Below, piece after piece: positions 1 through 8,515 of a stretch of DNA of 64,000 nucleotides. This DNA comes from Lentisphaerae bacterium WC36 (lineage in GTDB: Bacteria > Verrucomicrobiota > Lentisphaeria > Victivallales > SZUA-371). The stretch covers positions 620,001 through 684,000 of the forward strand of contig CP085689.1 of NCBI GenBank assembly GCA_020683205.1, in the 5' to 3' direction. The notes under the pieces are model-generated. The model was not told the DNA's origin. It saw only the letters and a list, made by a program, of their open reading frames with translations, and searched no databases. Made by a program: the position numbers and the translations under genes. Numbering within the stretch: position 1 is the stretch's first letter; each line of letters begins with the position of its first letter.

Positions 1-1
1 G

Positions 2-1228
2 CGTTTTAAAAATAAAACTGGTGAAGAAATTTTGCCCAGTAAGAAAAAACGCTACTTCGCAAATATTTTGTTAGCATTTTCAGTTCTATTTATTTTTGTA
101 ATGCTATTTTTAGTTTCGAGCCGTGGAGCTTTTGTCGCATTTCTATCAGCTATGGCATTCGTTATTTTTGCAACAAAATGTAAAATGTTAGTAAAAATTT
201 TGATTTCTGGATCAATAGTGTTGTTTATTGGATTATTGGTTAGTGATATTGCCGAAGAATCATTTTTTAATGTTAATTTTAAAGATCGCTTTGAATATTT
301 GGTTTCAGTGATGAAACTAATTTTAAAAAACCCATTTTTTGGCAGTGGTTGGCGTGGATTTTACCCTGAGTATATGCAATTGCAAACACAAATTAATGAC
401 ATTGATGTTGTGCCATATGCCCCATATAATTTTATTTTGTCTTCCGCAGTACATACTGGAATCGTTGGAATGGTTTTAGCAGTATTTGTTGTCACATATC
501 CATTATTTATTGGTTATAAAGCATTAAGAAACTCTTTTAAAAGCGATAATTATATTTGTCGTACAACAGTTGTTTATTTTGGTTATTTGTCCTTTTTAAT
601 GCACGCGATGTTAGATTTTAATTTACAGGCGACAGCTTTGGTTGCTCTAGCGGGCATGTTGGCTGTAATTTTGGTTTCAGAGGGAAAAGCAAAAGTCATG
701 AAATTTGATAATTCAACGGCTCTTTTTAGTCGATGGTTGTTGGCAATTTATGCAATGTTGACCATTTTTATGGCTTTATTATATCGTGAACATGCGTTGA
801 AGCAACATCGCTTAGGTCTTGAACTTGAAGATATTAATGAACGATTTGTTAGTGGTCATTTATCTCGTATTTCTAAGTTGCAATATCGGTGTATAGATGA
901 AAACTTAAGTCATTATGTTTGGTCTCCTTATCCTTTTATTAATGTAGCAAAAATGTTACTATTTACCAAAAATTATAAAGAAGCAATTTTTTATTTAAAT
1001 CGCGCAAAAATGGTAAACGATCAGTTGCCGCAAATTTATTACTATTTAGCTGTCGCTAACGACAAATTAGGAAATATTGAAAAAAGAGATGAGTTACTCG
1101 AAAAATTAATGACTATAAATCCAAGCGGTAAAGAAATAGATCTAAATAGTTTAAGGAATTATGAATTTTATAAAGGAAAATTTCCTAAAATGGGCTTCAA
1201 TGAAGCTCAAAAACAGTTTAATAAATAA
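2..1228 (+). CDS. O-antigen ligase/polymerase-like membrane protein with C-terminal TPR (5' partial)
   Basis: The reading frame is open to the left edge (no stop from base 2), so the N-terminus lies outside the window; the TTG at 32 is not a convincing start. Visible are several hydrophobic segments, a periplasmic-loop motif NPFFGSGWRGFYPEY (the G-x-G-W-x-x-F pattern of Wzy_C ligases) and, later, H-A-M-L-D-F-N in a membrane segment, also typical of the O-antigen ligase family. The last ~90 residues (AKMLLFTKNYKEAIFYLNRA and what follows) form TPR-like helices, a known add-on in this family. Likely role: joining or polymerising lipid-linked glycans at the inner membrane. The substrate cannot be told. 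Its 3' end overlaps the next gene by 68 bases in another frame. Confidence 0.7.
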   Translation, partial: RFKNKTGEEILPSKKKRYFANILLAFSVLFIFVMLFLVSSRGAFVAFLSAMAFVIFATKCKMLVKILISGSIVLFIGLLVSDIAEESFFNVNFKDRFEYLVSVMKLILKNPFFGSGWRGFYPEYMQLQTQINDIDVVPYAPYNFILSSAVHTGIVGMVLAVFVVTYPLFIGYKALRNSFKSDNYICRTTVVYFGYLSFLMHAMLDFNLQATALVALAGMLAVILVSEGKAKVMKFDNSTALFSRWLLAIYAMLTIFMALLYREHALKQHRLGLELEDINERFVSGHLSRISKLQYRCIDENLSHYVWSPYPFINVAKMLLFTKNYKEAIFYLNRAKMVNDQLPQIYYYLAVANDKLGNIEKRDELLEKLMTINPSGKEIDLNSLRNYEFYKGKFPKMGFNEAQKQFNK

Positions 1229-3284
1229 TAACGCTAAAATTGATAGTTTTACATTGTCTGACGGAGATAATTCTACAGTTATTATTGAAGCTAATAGTCC
1301 ATTAAGTGCAACTGTTGGCTTTAATCATTATTTGAAATATTATTGCAATATAACAATTTCATGGGATGTTGATGTTGTTGTTCCAAAAGTGAAAATTTTA
1401 CCGAAAATTGGTAAAAAATTTAGCAAAAAAACAACAGCAAAAAATAGGTTTTTTCTGAATTATTGTACATACGGTTATACGTTACCGTACTGGAAATGGC
1501 GTGAATGGGAACGTTTAATTGACTGGATGGCATTGAATGGTGTTAATATGCCATTGGCAATGACTGGGCTTGAAAAAGTAATGATTGATACATTTACTGA
1601 GTATGGTCTAAAGAAAAATGAAGTTTTGAAATGGTTTAGCAGCCCCGCTCATTTACCGTGGTTTTATATGTCAAATATTGATTTTTGGCAAGGTCCTTTA
1701 CCCGAGGAGTATGTTAATCAACAATTTGAATTAGGGCAAAAAATTATCAAACGTGAAGCAGCTTTGGGTATGAAGCCAGTTATGATGGCATTTAACGGTC
1801 ATGTGCCACGCGAATTTTTTAAATTATATCCAAACGCAAATATTAAAAAACTAGGCTTTGGTTGGTCAGGATTTAAACATCAGTATGGAACATATTTTTT
1901 AAACCCAGAAGATAAATTGTTTGCAAAAATTCAAAAATCATTTATTAAAAACTTAAAGAAAAATTTTGGTGATGTTAGCCATTATTATGGCTTGGATCCA
2001 TTTAATGAAGTTACTCCCCCGAGCTGGAACCCTGAATATTTAGCAAAAGTAGGTAAACAAATCTATCAAACTTTAGAAGCTGCTGATAAAGATGCTGTAT
2101 GGGTGCAGATGGGTTGGTTGTTTTACCATAATCATAATTGGACAAATGAACGTACTAAAGCATTGTTGACAAGTGTTCCAATTGGACGCATGATAGTTTT
2201 AGATTATTTTGCTGAAAATGTTGAAATTTGGAAAAAACGTGAACAATTTTATAACGTACCATTTGTTTGGTGTTACCTAGGAAATTTTGGTAGTAATGCG
2301 AAGCTAGTTGGTCCAATTCGACGTGTTTATGAGCGTTTGAAAAAATCACGTGAATTACCAAACTTTAATGGTGTTGGGTCAACATTAGAGGCATTAGATT
2401 TTATTAATCAGCCTGCCTATGAATATGTTCTAGAGCAAGCTTGGAACGATAAATTAGTAGCGCCTAAAGAATGGGTAAAACAGTACGCAATGACTCGTGG
2501 TGGTGTTAATGATGTAGCCGTAATTAAGGCATGGGAGTTAATGCAAAAATATGTCTATAACCATGACGGTAATACTCATCATGCGAGAAATGTTTATATT
2601 AGCCGTCCTCGTTTGGATTTTAAAAAACACGGATACCAACGTTATAATTATACAGATAAACAATTATTTGAAATTTGGACAGAGTTTATGAAAGCAAAGA
2701 ATTCAACCAAGCAGATGTCTCAATATCAATTTGATGTAGTAAATGTTGCACGTGAATTTTTAGCGAATTATGCAATCAAAATAAATAAAAATATTCATGA
2801 TGCTTATAAAAGCCGTGACTTAGTTAAGTTTGAAAAGAATAAGAAGTTATTCATTGAAATTGCTCTTGATCAAGATAACTTAATGAAAACACGTGATGAA
2901 TTTTTAATTGGTAAATGGATACATTTTGCACGTCGCTTTGGAACAACTGTTGATCAAAAAGATTATTATGAGCGTAGTGCAAGAACGTTATTAACAACAT
3001 GGGGCGGAGGTTTATTAGAATATGCGAATCGTGATAGTGCAGGGTTAATGCGAGATTATTATCTGCCACGTTGGGAACTGTTCTTGGTTGAATTAGAGAA
3101 AAATTTAAAAGATCCTTCATATAAAGTTGACATGAAAAAAATTAATAGTCAGTTTCATAGACATGAACAAGCTTGGGCTAATAGCACTGATGGTACTGAA
3201 AAATATATTGCCCGCCCTGTTGGTGATGTGAATCAAATTGTTAAGGATTTATATGAAAAATACTGCAAATTAATGAAAAACTAA
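1161..3284 (+). CDS. Alpha-N-acetylglucosaminidase, GH89 (NAGLU family)
   Basis: The whole 707-residue protein aligns by eye with the NAGLU family. It has a small N-terminal alpha/beta domain ending in YLKYYCN, then the catalytic barrel with LNYCTYGYT, WEREW/WMALNGVNMPLAMTG, MAFNGHVP, LDPFNEVTPP (E283, equivalent to human acid/base Glu316) and GSTLEALDF (E410, equivalent to nucleophile Glu446), and the helical C-terminal domain with WGG.LLEYANRDSAGL. It should remove terminal alpha-GlcNAc from mucin or glycosaminoglycan glycans. AAGGAA at 1153-1158 sits close before the ATG. Unusually, there is no signal peptide, and the start lies inside the preceding gene, so the N-terminus may have been trimmed by a deletion. 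Function is clear; location (cytoplasm or exported) is uncertain. Confidence 0.93.
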   Translation: MNFIKENFLKWASMKLKNSLINNNAKIDSFTLSDGDNSTVIIEANSPLSATVGFNHYLKYYCNITISWDVDVVVPKVKILPKIGKKFSKKTTAKNRFFLNYCTYGYTLPYWKWREWERLIDWMALNGVNMPLAMTGLEKVMIDTFTEYGLKKNEVLKWFSSPAHLPWFYMSNIDFWQGPLPEEYVNQQFELGQKIIKREAALGMKPVMMAFNGHVPREFFKLYPNANIKKLGFGWSGFKHQYGTYFLNPEDKLFAKIQKSFIKNLKKNFGDVSHYYGLDPFNEVTPPSWNPEYLAKVGKQIYQTLEAADKDAVWVQMGWLFYHNHNWTNERTKALLTSVPIGRMIVLDYFAENVEIWKKREQFYNVPFVWCYLGNFGSNAKLVGPIRRVYERLKKSRELPNFNGVGSTLEALDFINQPAYEYVLEQAWNDKLVAPKEWVKQYAMTRGGVNDVAVIKAWELMQKYVYNHDGNTHHARNVYISRPRLDFKKHGYQRYNYTDKQLFEIWTEFMKAKNSTKQMSQYQFDVVNVAREFLANYAIKINKNIHDAYKSRDLVKFEKNKKLFIEIALDQDNLMKTRDEFLIGKWIHFARRFGTTVDQKDYYERSARTLLTTWGGGLLEYANRDSAGLMRDYYLPRWELFLVELEKNLKDPSYKVDMKKINSQFHRHEQAWANSTDGTEKYIARPVGDVNQIVKDLYEKYCKLMKN

Positions 3285-3319
3285 AAAAAAATTTGCATAT
3301 TCAGAAGTTTGAATTAGTT

Positions 3320-3357
3320 TAGCCGTTATGATAAAGAAATCATGACGGTTAATTTTT
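3320..3357 (+). terminator. Rho-independent terminator after the GH89 gene
   Basis: Hairpin TAGCCGTTATGAT (3320-3332) pairs with ATCATGACGGTTA (3339-3351) with two G-U pairs, followed by a short T run (3353-3357). It lies between the GH89 stop and the next ribosome-binding site, separating the two units. Confidence 0.75.
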
Positions 3358-3374
3358 AAGAGGTAAAAATTTTT

Positions 3375-3881
3375 ATGAGAATGAGACGAGAAGAAAAAGA
3401 CAATACGAACGAAGAGTCGATTCAAAGTATATTAACTGAAAATGAAGTGTGTCATTTAGCATTAGTTGGTAAAGATTTACAACCTTATGTTTTACCAATG
3501 AACTTCGTGCATATTAAAGGGGTGGTATTTATGCATAGTGCGCGCTCTGGACGTAAAATTGACATGATTAAGAATAATTCAAAAGTTTGTTTAGAAATTT
3601 ATGAAAGCAAAGGTCTGCGCCCTGTTAATGATGTTGAAAAAGATGCGGTATGCAACTCCAGTACAATCTACCGTAGCTTAATCGCAAATGGCGAAGCAGG
3701 ATTTGTTACAGATCTAGAACTAAAACAGAAGGTATTGACTGCAATGTGTGATAAAATGTATCGTAACACTGGTATGGTTATGAAATATAAAATGACGCCA
3801 CGTCATGTTGAGGCGGTGTGTTTGATAGCAGTTAAATTATCTGATATTAAAGTAAAACAAACTGCTGATTGGGAACAGTAA
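3375..3881 (+). CDS. Pyridoxamine-5'-phosphate-oxidase-like flavoprotein (NimA family)
   Basis: 168 residues of split beta-barrel FMN-binding type. The N-terminal MRRE.K motif, LALVGKDLQPYVLPMNF, and FMHSARSGRKIDMIKNNSKVCLEI match the NimA/5-nitroimidazole-resistance-like family, in which the protein binds FMN (or haem in some members) and reduces small substrates. The HSARSGRK segment is the usual phosphate-contact region. GAGG at 3360-3363 lies about 11 bases before the ATG. It stands alone between a terminator and the Rhs remnants. The true substrate is unknown; nitroimidazole resistance should not be assumed. Confidence 0.8.
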   Translation: MRMRREEKDNTNEESIQSILTENEVCHLALVGKDLQPYVLPMNFVHIKGVVFMHSARSGRKIDMIKNNSKVCLEIYESKGLRPVNDVEKDAVCNSSTIYRSLIANGEAGFVTDLELKQKVLTAMCDKMYRNTGMVMKYKMTPRHVEAVCLIAVKLSDIKVKQTADWEQ

Positions 3882-4068
3882 GAATATTTCTTTAAAACGA
3901 CATAGTAAAAATATGATTCTATGGGTATAGTTATGATAATATATGTTTATATTATGTAATAATTTATCTAATATTTTCTTTATTTGTAAATTATTTTTAA
4001 TGGATGTTATTATATAATATGCAACAGTGGGAATATTTTAAAATATGTAACCTAAACGAGCAACTTAG

Positions 4069-4938
4069 TTGCGAGTTCCTTGGAGGGAGTTAATCAACGA
4101 AGTTGAGAGCATCGAACAACCATTTAAATTCAGTAGTGAATACGCAGACACTGAAACAGGTCTAATCTATTACAACTATAGATATTATAATCCTGAAAAT
4201 GGCAAATGGTTAAAACGCGACCCAATCGCCGAACAAGGCGGATTAAACCTCTATGGCTTTGTAAATAATGACTCAATCAGTAATATAGATTTATTAGGCG
4301 CATTATCTTTTAATAAACGTGATTGTAACAAAATAGAGAAAAGGGTAAGTGCTGCAATACAAAGTATTTTAGAAGCCTTTGCTCTCAATAATGAAAATAA
4401 CATTATAGATGAAGTAAAATCTATTAAAAGAAATATTAGTGGATCAAGTATTACTGAGACCGCTGAAGATCATATGGATTTTTTAAGAGATACTATCTCT
4501 TTAAATATTGGGGGAAGTAAAAATCTAGGTGTAATAGCTGCAAACTCAATTTCCATAGTACAAGGTGATTATTCATTAATGATTGCTACTGAAATTTATA
4601 AGTTAACAGGACTTACCGCAGAAAATCTTAAGAAAAAAGGATTAGGACCTTATTTAGGAAAGCCTTGTAAAAATGCTTTATTTGAATTAAAAAATGCTCA
4701 GGATTTATATAAATATCTTTATGAAATGCGGAATAAAGTTTACGCTGCTCCAATAAATTCGAAAAGCGTGAAGGATGATTGTCCAAAAGTTTATAATAAA
4801 TTAAAAAGTTCAATGGATGCTATAAAAGAAAGTTTGAACGATTATTTAAAAAAAATGGAAGAAGAAGTTGAGAAAATGCGAGTAAGAACTAAAAATTGTT
4901 GTAAAAAAGAGTTAGAAAAGAAAAAAAATGATGAATAA
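4069..4938 (+). CDS. Displaced Rhs C-terminal cassette A: core hinge plus variable tip
   Basis: Residues ~15-80 are the end of an Rhs core (QPFKFSSEYADTETGLIYYN, the RYYNPENGKWLKRDP hinge, GLNLYGFVNNDSISNIDLLG). The remaining ~210 residues are a lysine-rich, mainly helical variable tip with three cysteines near the end; I do not recognise its toxin family. The core is broken upstream: bases 4047-4068 still resemble the conserved DETSNEVAS segment but contain a stop (TAA at 4053), and about 20 bases of the following EYTPFG segment are missing. Only a TTG start is available and no ribosome-binding site fits, so this is probably a silent, recombination-ready orphan tip rather than a secreted protein. 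The next gene overlaps it by 11 bases and is its probable immunity gene. Confidence 0.7.
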   Translation: MRVPWRELINEVESIEQPFKFSSEYADTETGLIYYNYRYYNPENGKWLKRDPIAEQGGLNLYGFVNNDSISNIDLLGALSFNKRDCNKIEKRVSAAIQSILEAFALNNENNIIDEVKSIKRNISGSSITETAEDHMDFLRDTISLNIGGSKNLGVIAANSISIVQGDYSLMIATEIYKLTGLTAENLKKKGLGPYLGKPCKNALFELKNAQDLYKYLYEMRNKVYAAPINSKSVKDDCPKVYNKLKSSMDAIKESLNDYLKKMEEEVEKMRVRTKNCCKKELEKKKNDE

Positions 4939-5749
4939 AAATAAATTTACTATATTGGTTTTGCTAATATTTATAATACTAGCAATTATTATATGTATAA
5001 ATATTGATGATTTGATTGAATCAAAAGAAAAAAACTATCTAGATAAAATAGATGATGATGTAACAGTTTTTTATGTAATTTTTGAAAAAGATGATGAAGA
5101 ATTTAAAAAAATTGTGGAGAAAACCTCTTCTATGAAAAATTTATCAAATAGTGAACTTTTATCTTTTGCTATTATATCTGGAAAACATCAATTTAAAAAG
5201 TTTATGATTTTATTGGATTTAAATATATTCGATTTAACAAATGGAATATATTTAAATAAAGCTATAGAGTACAAAAGAAATGCAATGATAAAGGAGTTGA
5301 TTAAGAGAGGGGCAACTCCAACAATGGAATATTTTGTTTATGTTGGAGATTATGAAAAAATAAAAAATGATATTCAGCATAGTTATTATAGAACTATCAG
5401 ATATAAACTATACAAATTAGCAGTTGAACGGAATAACTTTGATGTGATAGAATTACTTCTGAATAAACTTTTTATAAAGGATTGTTCAAATCATAATATA
5501 TTTTATTTATATCAAATTGCTGTGGTGGAAAACAATGTAAAATTATTAGATTTATTATATAAAATGAAATTTGACCCTCATGTTATTCATATAGAAAAAA
5601 ACTATTCGTTGTTGGATTTTGCATATGAGTTTGGCTGTAGTGATAAGGTCATTGAATGGTTAAAAAAGCATGGAATAAAAAGTAAAAAATACACAAAGAA
5701 ACATAAAAGAAAAACAACCATGCAAGATTTGCTATATGATGGAAAGTAA
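4928..5749 (+). CDS. Membrane-anchored ankyrin-like protein, probable immunity to Rhs tip A
   Basis: 273 residues. A single N-terminal transmembrane helix (about residues 7-25, ILVLLIFIILAIIICI) is followed by a soluble helical-repeat region with ankyrin-like units (AIEYKRNAMIKELIKRGATP, LAVERNNFDVIELLLNKL, AVVENNVKLLDLLYKM) and a very basic end. It starts inside the end of the Rhs tip gene, the normal position of an immunity gene. Ankyrin-repeat immunity proteins are known from polymorphic toxin systems. The membrane anchor would place the repeats on the periplasmic side if the N-terminus is inside. No enzymatic motif is seen. The immunity role is inferred from position and architecture. Confidence 0.6.
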   Translation: MMNKNKFTILVLLIFIILAIIICINIDDLIESKEKNYLDKIDDDVTVFYVIFEKDDEEFKKIVEKTSSMKNLSNSELLSFAIISGKHQFKKFMILLDLNIFDLTNGIYLNKAIEYKRNAMIKELIKRGATPTMEYFVYVGDYEKIKNDIQHSYYRTIRYKLYKLAVERNNFDVIELLLNKLFIKDCSNHNIFYLYQIAVVENNVKLLDLLYKMKFDPHVIHIEKNYSLLDFAYEFGCSDKVIEWLKKHGIKSKKYTKKHKRKTTMQDLLYDGK

Positions 5750-5818
5750 CGTTAGTTGTTGATAAACAGTGATGGATTGATTTAAAGATATGCATAGGGT
5801 GAAGATGCTTCAGGTTCA

Positions 5819-6910
5819 ATGGCTGGAGCTGGAGGAGTTGGTGCGTTGTTAGTGGTGAATGATACAACTGAGGATTATTATTCAATGTATGACGGTAATG
5901 GAAATATTGTAAAATATGTAGACGAAACGAGCAACGAAGTTGCAAGTTTCGAATACACTCCATTTGGAGCGATTAAAAGTGCTAGTGGTTCAATGGTTGA
6001 TGAATTACATTATCGATTCAGTACGAAATATTTCGATAATAGCACAAACCTAATCGTCTACCGCTACCGTAATTACAACCCACAAACAGGAAAATGGCAA
6101 ACCCGCGACCCTTTAGGCGAATTAACCAAAGAAGGCAACTTCAACTTTTTATACGCCTTTGTAACAAATAACCCAATCTCAAATTGGGATTTATTGGGGC
6201 TTTCTGGTAACAGTTTGAACGGATGGGGACTAGGAAATTCAGGTTCAGATCTTTGGCATGGAGAAATGCAATCAAGAGCTGAAGCAATTCGCAGAGAAAC
6301 AGCTCGTAAAAAAAGAGAAAAAGTGACTAAATTTTTTCAAAACTATTTACTTCAACCATTTATGGGGCTTCATGAGGGCAAAGTAGCTATAGTTTTTAAT
6401 GGGAATGCTGGTGCTACATTTACTATTGGAGGACTACAAATAGGTGTTCAAATTGTTGCCTTTTTAACAAGCTGTGAACTTGGCTCATTTTTTACAATTA
6501 CTCCCATAGCTAATCCAAAATTTTATGAATATAAGCCTTTAGATGTTTTTAAAGGGTTTAAAACTGGATTAGAAGCTGGTATAGGAGCTTCAGTTGAAAT
6601 TGCATTGCCTATAGGAGATAATGAAGAACATGGTGCTGATTCCTGGCTTGGTTTGGGATACTCTGTCACTGGTAAATTTATGGCTGGTGCATCTTTTTCT
6701 ATATCTGAATATTGGGTATCTGGTGGAGCAGGAGGAGGTTATCAAGTTGGAGCGTCATATACTCCAACATATGTAAGTTATATGTCAGGAAGCAAAAAAA
6801 CTAGTGTTGTTGAAATTCCTAGTCAATTATGTTGTCAATTAAGAGAATTAGTGACCAATAATAATGCATCAAGAGTTGTAAAAATAGTTAAAGGTTTATT
6901 AAGAAAATGA
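5819..6910 (+). CDS. Displaced Rhs C-terminal cassette B: core end plus glycine-rich tip
   Basis: Residues ~1-130 are Rhs core (GAGGVGALL, YYSMYDGNGNIVKYVDE, FEYTPFGAI, the YRYRNYNPQTGKWQTRDP hinge, NFLYAFVTNNPISNWDLLGL). The core can be followed upstream to 5786 as RYA-stop-GEDASGSM: the TAG at 5795-5797 stands where other Rhs proteins have TGG (RYxWG), a nonsense change. The ~235-residue tip has a charged helical start, then glycine-rich alternating segments (GATFTIGGLQIGVQ, GGAGGGYQVGAS) that could be a beta-rich or membrane-active domain; I cannot name its family. Translation as a separate gene is doubtful. The next gene overlaps its stop by four bases (ATGA), suggesting coupling. Confidence 0.7.
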   Translation: MAGAGGVGALLVVNDTTEDYYSMYDGNGNIVKYVDETSNEVASFEYTPFGAIKSASGSMVDELHYRFSTKYFDNSTNLIVYRYRNYNPQTGKWQTRDPLGELTKEGNFNFLYAFVTNNPISNWDLLGLSGNSLNGWGLGNSGSDLWHGEMQSRAEAIRRETARKKREKVTKFFQNYLLQPFMGLHEGKVAIVFNGNAGATFTIGGLQIGVQIVAFLTSCELGSFFTITPIANPKFYEYKPLDVFKGFKTGLEAGIGASVEIALPIGDNEEHGADSWLGLGYSVTGKFMAGASFSISEYWVSGGAGGGYQVGASYTPTYVSYMSGSKKTSVVEIPSQLCCQLRELVTNNNASRVVKIVKGLLRK

Positions 6911-7524
6911 AAATCAAAGAAATAAAAGCATTATTATTGTGTATTACTGTTATTTTTATGTTAATATCACTTGGTGTGATCCAGTTTTTGGTTCACACAA
7001 CATATAAAACTGATGAAAAAGGACGTTTTTGTAGTTCATTATGGTTAAAATATCCAAAGAATAAAATAAAAAAAATAATAATTTATCCTCTTTCGTTAAA
7101 CGTGGAAAAGCGTTACTCATATTGTAGTACTATTGACAAAATCATTGTGATAGATGATAAAGAATTAATTTTGAGCATTTCAAATATGTTAAATGGTGAA
7201 GATTCTCTTTATAATTATACCTCAAAAATCGGGGTTATTAATCGGTTTAATGTTTTATTTATTGGAGAATATCAGCGATATTTTATTTTTAATTTGAGAT
7301 TTTTAAGCGGATTTTCTGGAGAACGACCATTTTTAATGTATGATCAATATAAAAACAATGATATTTTCAAAAAAGATGTCAGCTTGTTATATGACCTTTA
7401 TGAAGGTTATAGAGTTAGTAAAGAAATTTACCCAATTTTTAAATCATTATTTCGACAAAATAATGTAAATGTTATAAAATATGGTGAAGTTCCTAACTAT
7501 GATTTAAAAGATCATATTAAATAA
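6907..7524 (+). CDS. Membrane-anchored hypothetical protein, probable immunity to Rhs tip B
   Basis: 205 residues with one N-terminal transmembrane helix (about 8-30) and a soluble remainder without a recognised domain. Three cysteines and several aromatic-rich strands are visible (FNVLFIGEYQRYFIFNLRF). It is joined to the preceding Rhs tip by an ATGA overlap, the classic toxin-immunity arrangement. A membrane-anchored immunity protein suggests that the tip acts in the periplasm or membrane; this is inference. No ribosome-binding site is needed if translation is coupled. Confidence 0.5.
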   Translation: MKIKEIKALLLCITVIFMLISLGVIQFLVHTTYKTDEKGRFCSSLWLKYPKNKIKKIIIYPLSLNVEKRYSYCSTIDKIIVIDDKELILSISNMLNGEDSLYNYTSKIGVINRFNVLFIGEYQRYFIFNLRFLSGFSGERPFLMYDQYKNNDIFKKDVSLLYDLYEGYRVSKEIYPIFKSLFRQNNVNVIKYGEVPNYDLKDHIK

Positions 7525-7630
7525 AACTTTAAACAATTACAATCAAAGGGTTCTATTTTTATACCGTCGTTTAATTGGTTTTAATTTTAAAAAATGTTAA
7601 TTTTGGGTGTGGTTGAGTTATTAGATTTTG

Positions 7631-7720
7631 ATGAAAAAATTAAGTTTGATGGCAAAAGGTGAAATTTACAATATAGGTGGGCCTAATTTACATAAAGAAG
7701 ATAGAAGAGGAGGTTTATAA
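7631..7720 (+). pseudogene. Possible last codons of a lost Rhs toxin tip
   Basis: A 29-codon open stretch ends LMAKGEIYNIGGPNLHKEDR then a few residues and a stop at 7718-7720, two bases before the next gene. Its composition and position (just before a small membrane gene with a strong ribosome-binding site) suggest the tail end of a deleted toxin tip. No Rhs core precedes it, so this is a weak call. Confidence 0.25.
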
Positions 7721-7722
7721 CT

Positions 7723-8055
7723 ATGAAAAAAATAGTAAATATTTGTTCAAAATGGATATGTATTTTAATTAATGCTTTTTCTGCATTTATTGAAGTGACC
7801 TTTGATTTAAATGAATCATTAGAATCATTCGAAAAATCTTATTTTGTGGCATTTGAAGAAAAAGATGCAGATCTTTATTTTGATCTAAACTGTAGACTAG
7901 GAAGAATTGAACATACAATACAATTATTGAAAACAGCATGTTTTAATTTTTTTATTCTAAAATTGATTTTATCGTCAATATTTTTAACTATTTATATAGC
8001 AACTCGAGAGAATAAAAGAAAAAATATTCCAGAAAAAAAATTAAATGATAGTTAA
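7723..8055 (+). CDS. Small membrane protein, probable orphan immunity protein
   Basis: 110 residues with a hydrophobic N-terminal segment (ICSKWICILINAFSAFIE), a charged middle region rich in Asp/Glu (FDLNESLESFEKSYF) and a second transmembrane helix (about 74-93), ending in a basic tail. A very strong AGGAGG (7707-7712) lies 10 bases before the ATG and a hairpin terminator follows at 8082. The intact expression signals and the location between Rhs cassettes B and C suggest an immunity gene retained after loss of most of its toxin tip. No family was recognised. Confidence 0.55.
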   Translation: MKKIVNICSKWICILINAFSAFIEVTFDLNESLESFEKSYFVAFEEKDADLYFDLNCRLGRIEHTIQLLKTACFNFFILKLILSSIFLTIYIATRENKRKNIPEKKLNDS

Positions 8056-8081
8056 ATTTAAATAATCAAGTATTTTTTTGC

Positions 8082-8118
8082 AAACGGTGGTATCTTTATA
8101 CTATCGTTTAATTTTTTT
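8082..8118 (+). terminator. Rho-independent terminator after the orphan immunity gene
   Basis: AAACGGTGGTAT (8082-8093) pairs with ATACTATCGTTT (8098-8109), 12 bp with two G-U pairs and a four-base loop, followed by AA and seven T. A degenerate relative of its 3' arm and tail lies at about 7551-7590 after cassette B. Confidence 0.75.
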
Positions 8119-8125
8119 AGGAAAT

Positions 8126-8509
8126 GAGTTTTTAGTTGCGGTAAATTTATTTTACGATGGATTCAAATTAATCTCTGAATTTGATGTGTTAAACAGTGAT
8201 GAAGTTTTACGTCAATATGCGTGGAGTAACACTGATTTAGATACGCCAATGTGGATGAAATCAGACAGCGAATATTATTATATGCTTGATGGCAACAAAA
8301 ACGTTACAAAATTAGTAGATGAAACTGGAACAATAGCGAATAGTTATGAATATTCTCCATTCGGCAAGTTAACAAATGAATTAGAAACAATTGCTCATCC
8401 ATTTAAATTCAGTAGCGCGTACACAGACTCTGAAACAGCTTGGGCTAGACTGCCATATAATGCGGAAGAGAATAAACCTGACATAAAAATTCAAGAAATG
8501 GAGTATTAA
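8126..8509 (+). pseudogene. Displaced Rhs cassette C: core fragment with nearly all of the tip deleted
   Basis: Rhs core sequence is readable as LFYDGFKLISEFDVL, RQYAWSNTDLDTPMWM, YYYMLDGNKNVTKLVDETG, YEYSPFGKL and HPFKFSSAYTDSET. It then breaks exactly where GLIYYNYRYYNP should follow and jumps to a short unrelated tail (AWARLPYNAEENKPDIKIQE). So the hinge and most of the tip are deleted, leaving only the last ~20 codons of a former tip. The open frame runs back to a TTG at 8078 inside the terminator, which cannot be a genuine start. It precedes a lipoprotein gene by six bases. This is a non-functional remnant. Confidence 0.75.
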
Positions 8510-8515
8510 AAAATT

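Noticed and set aside
2155-3120. Antisense open frames inside the GH89 gene (2155-2361 and 2851-3120)
   Set aside because: Both lie fully inside a well-conserved gene on the other strand, lack ribosome-binding sites and have no protein-like domain pattern.
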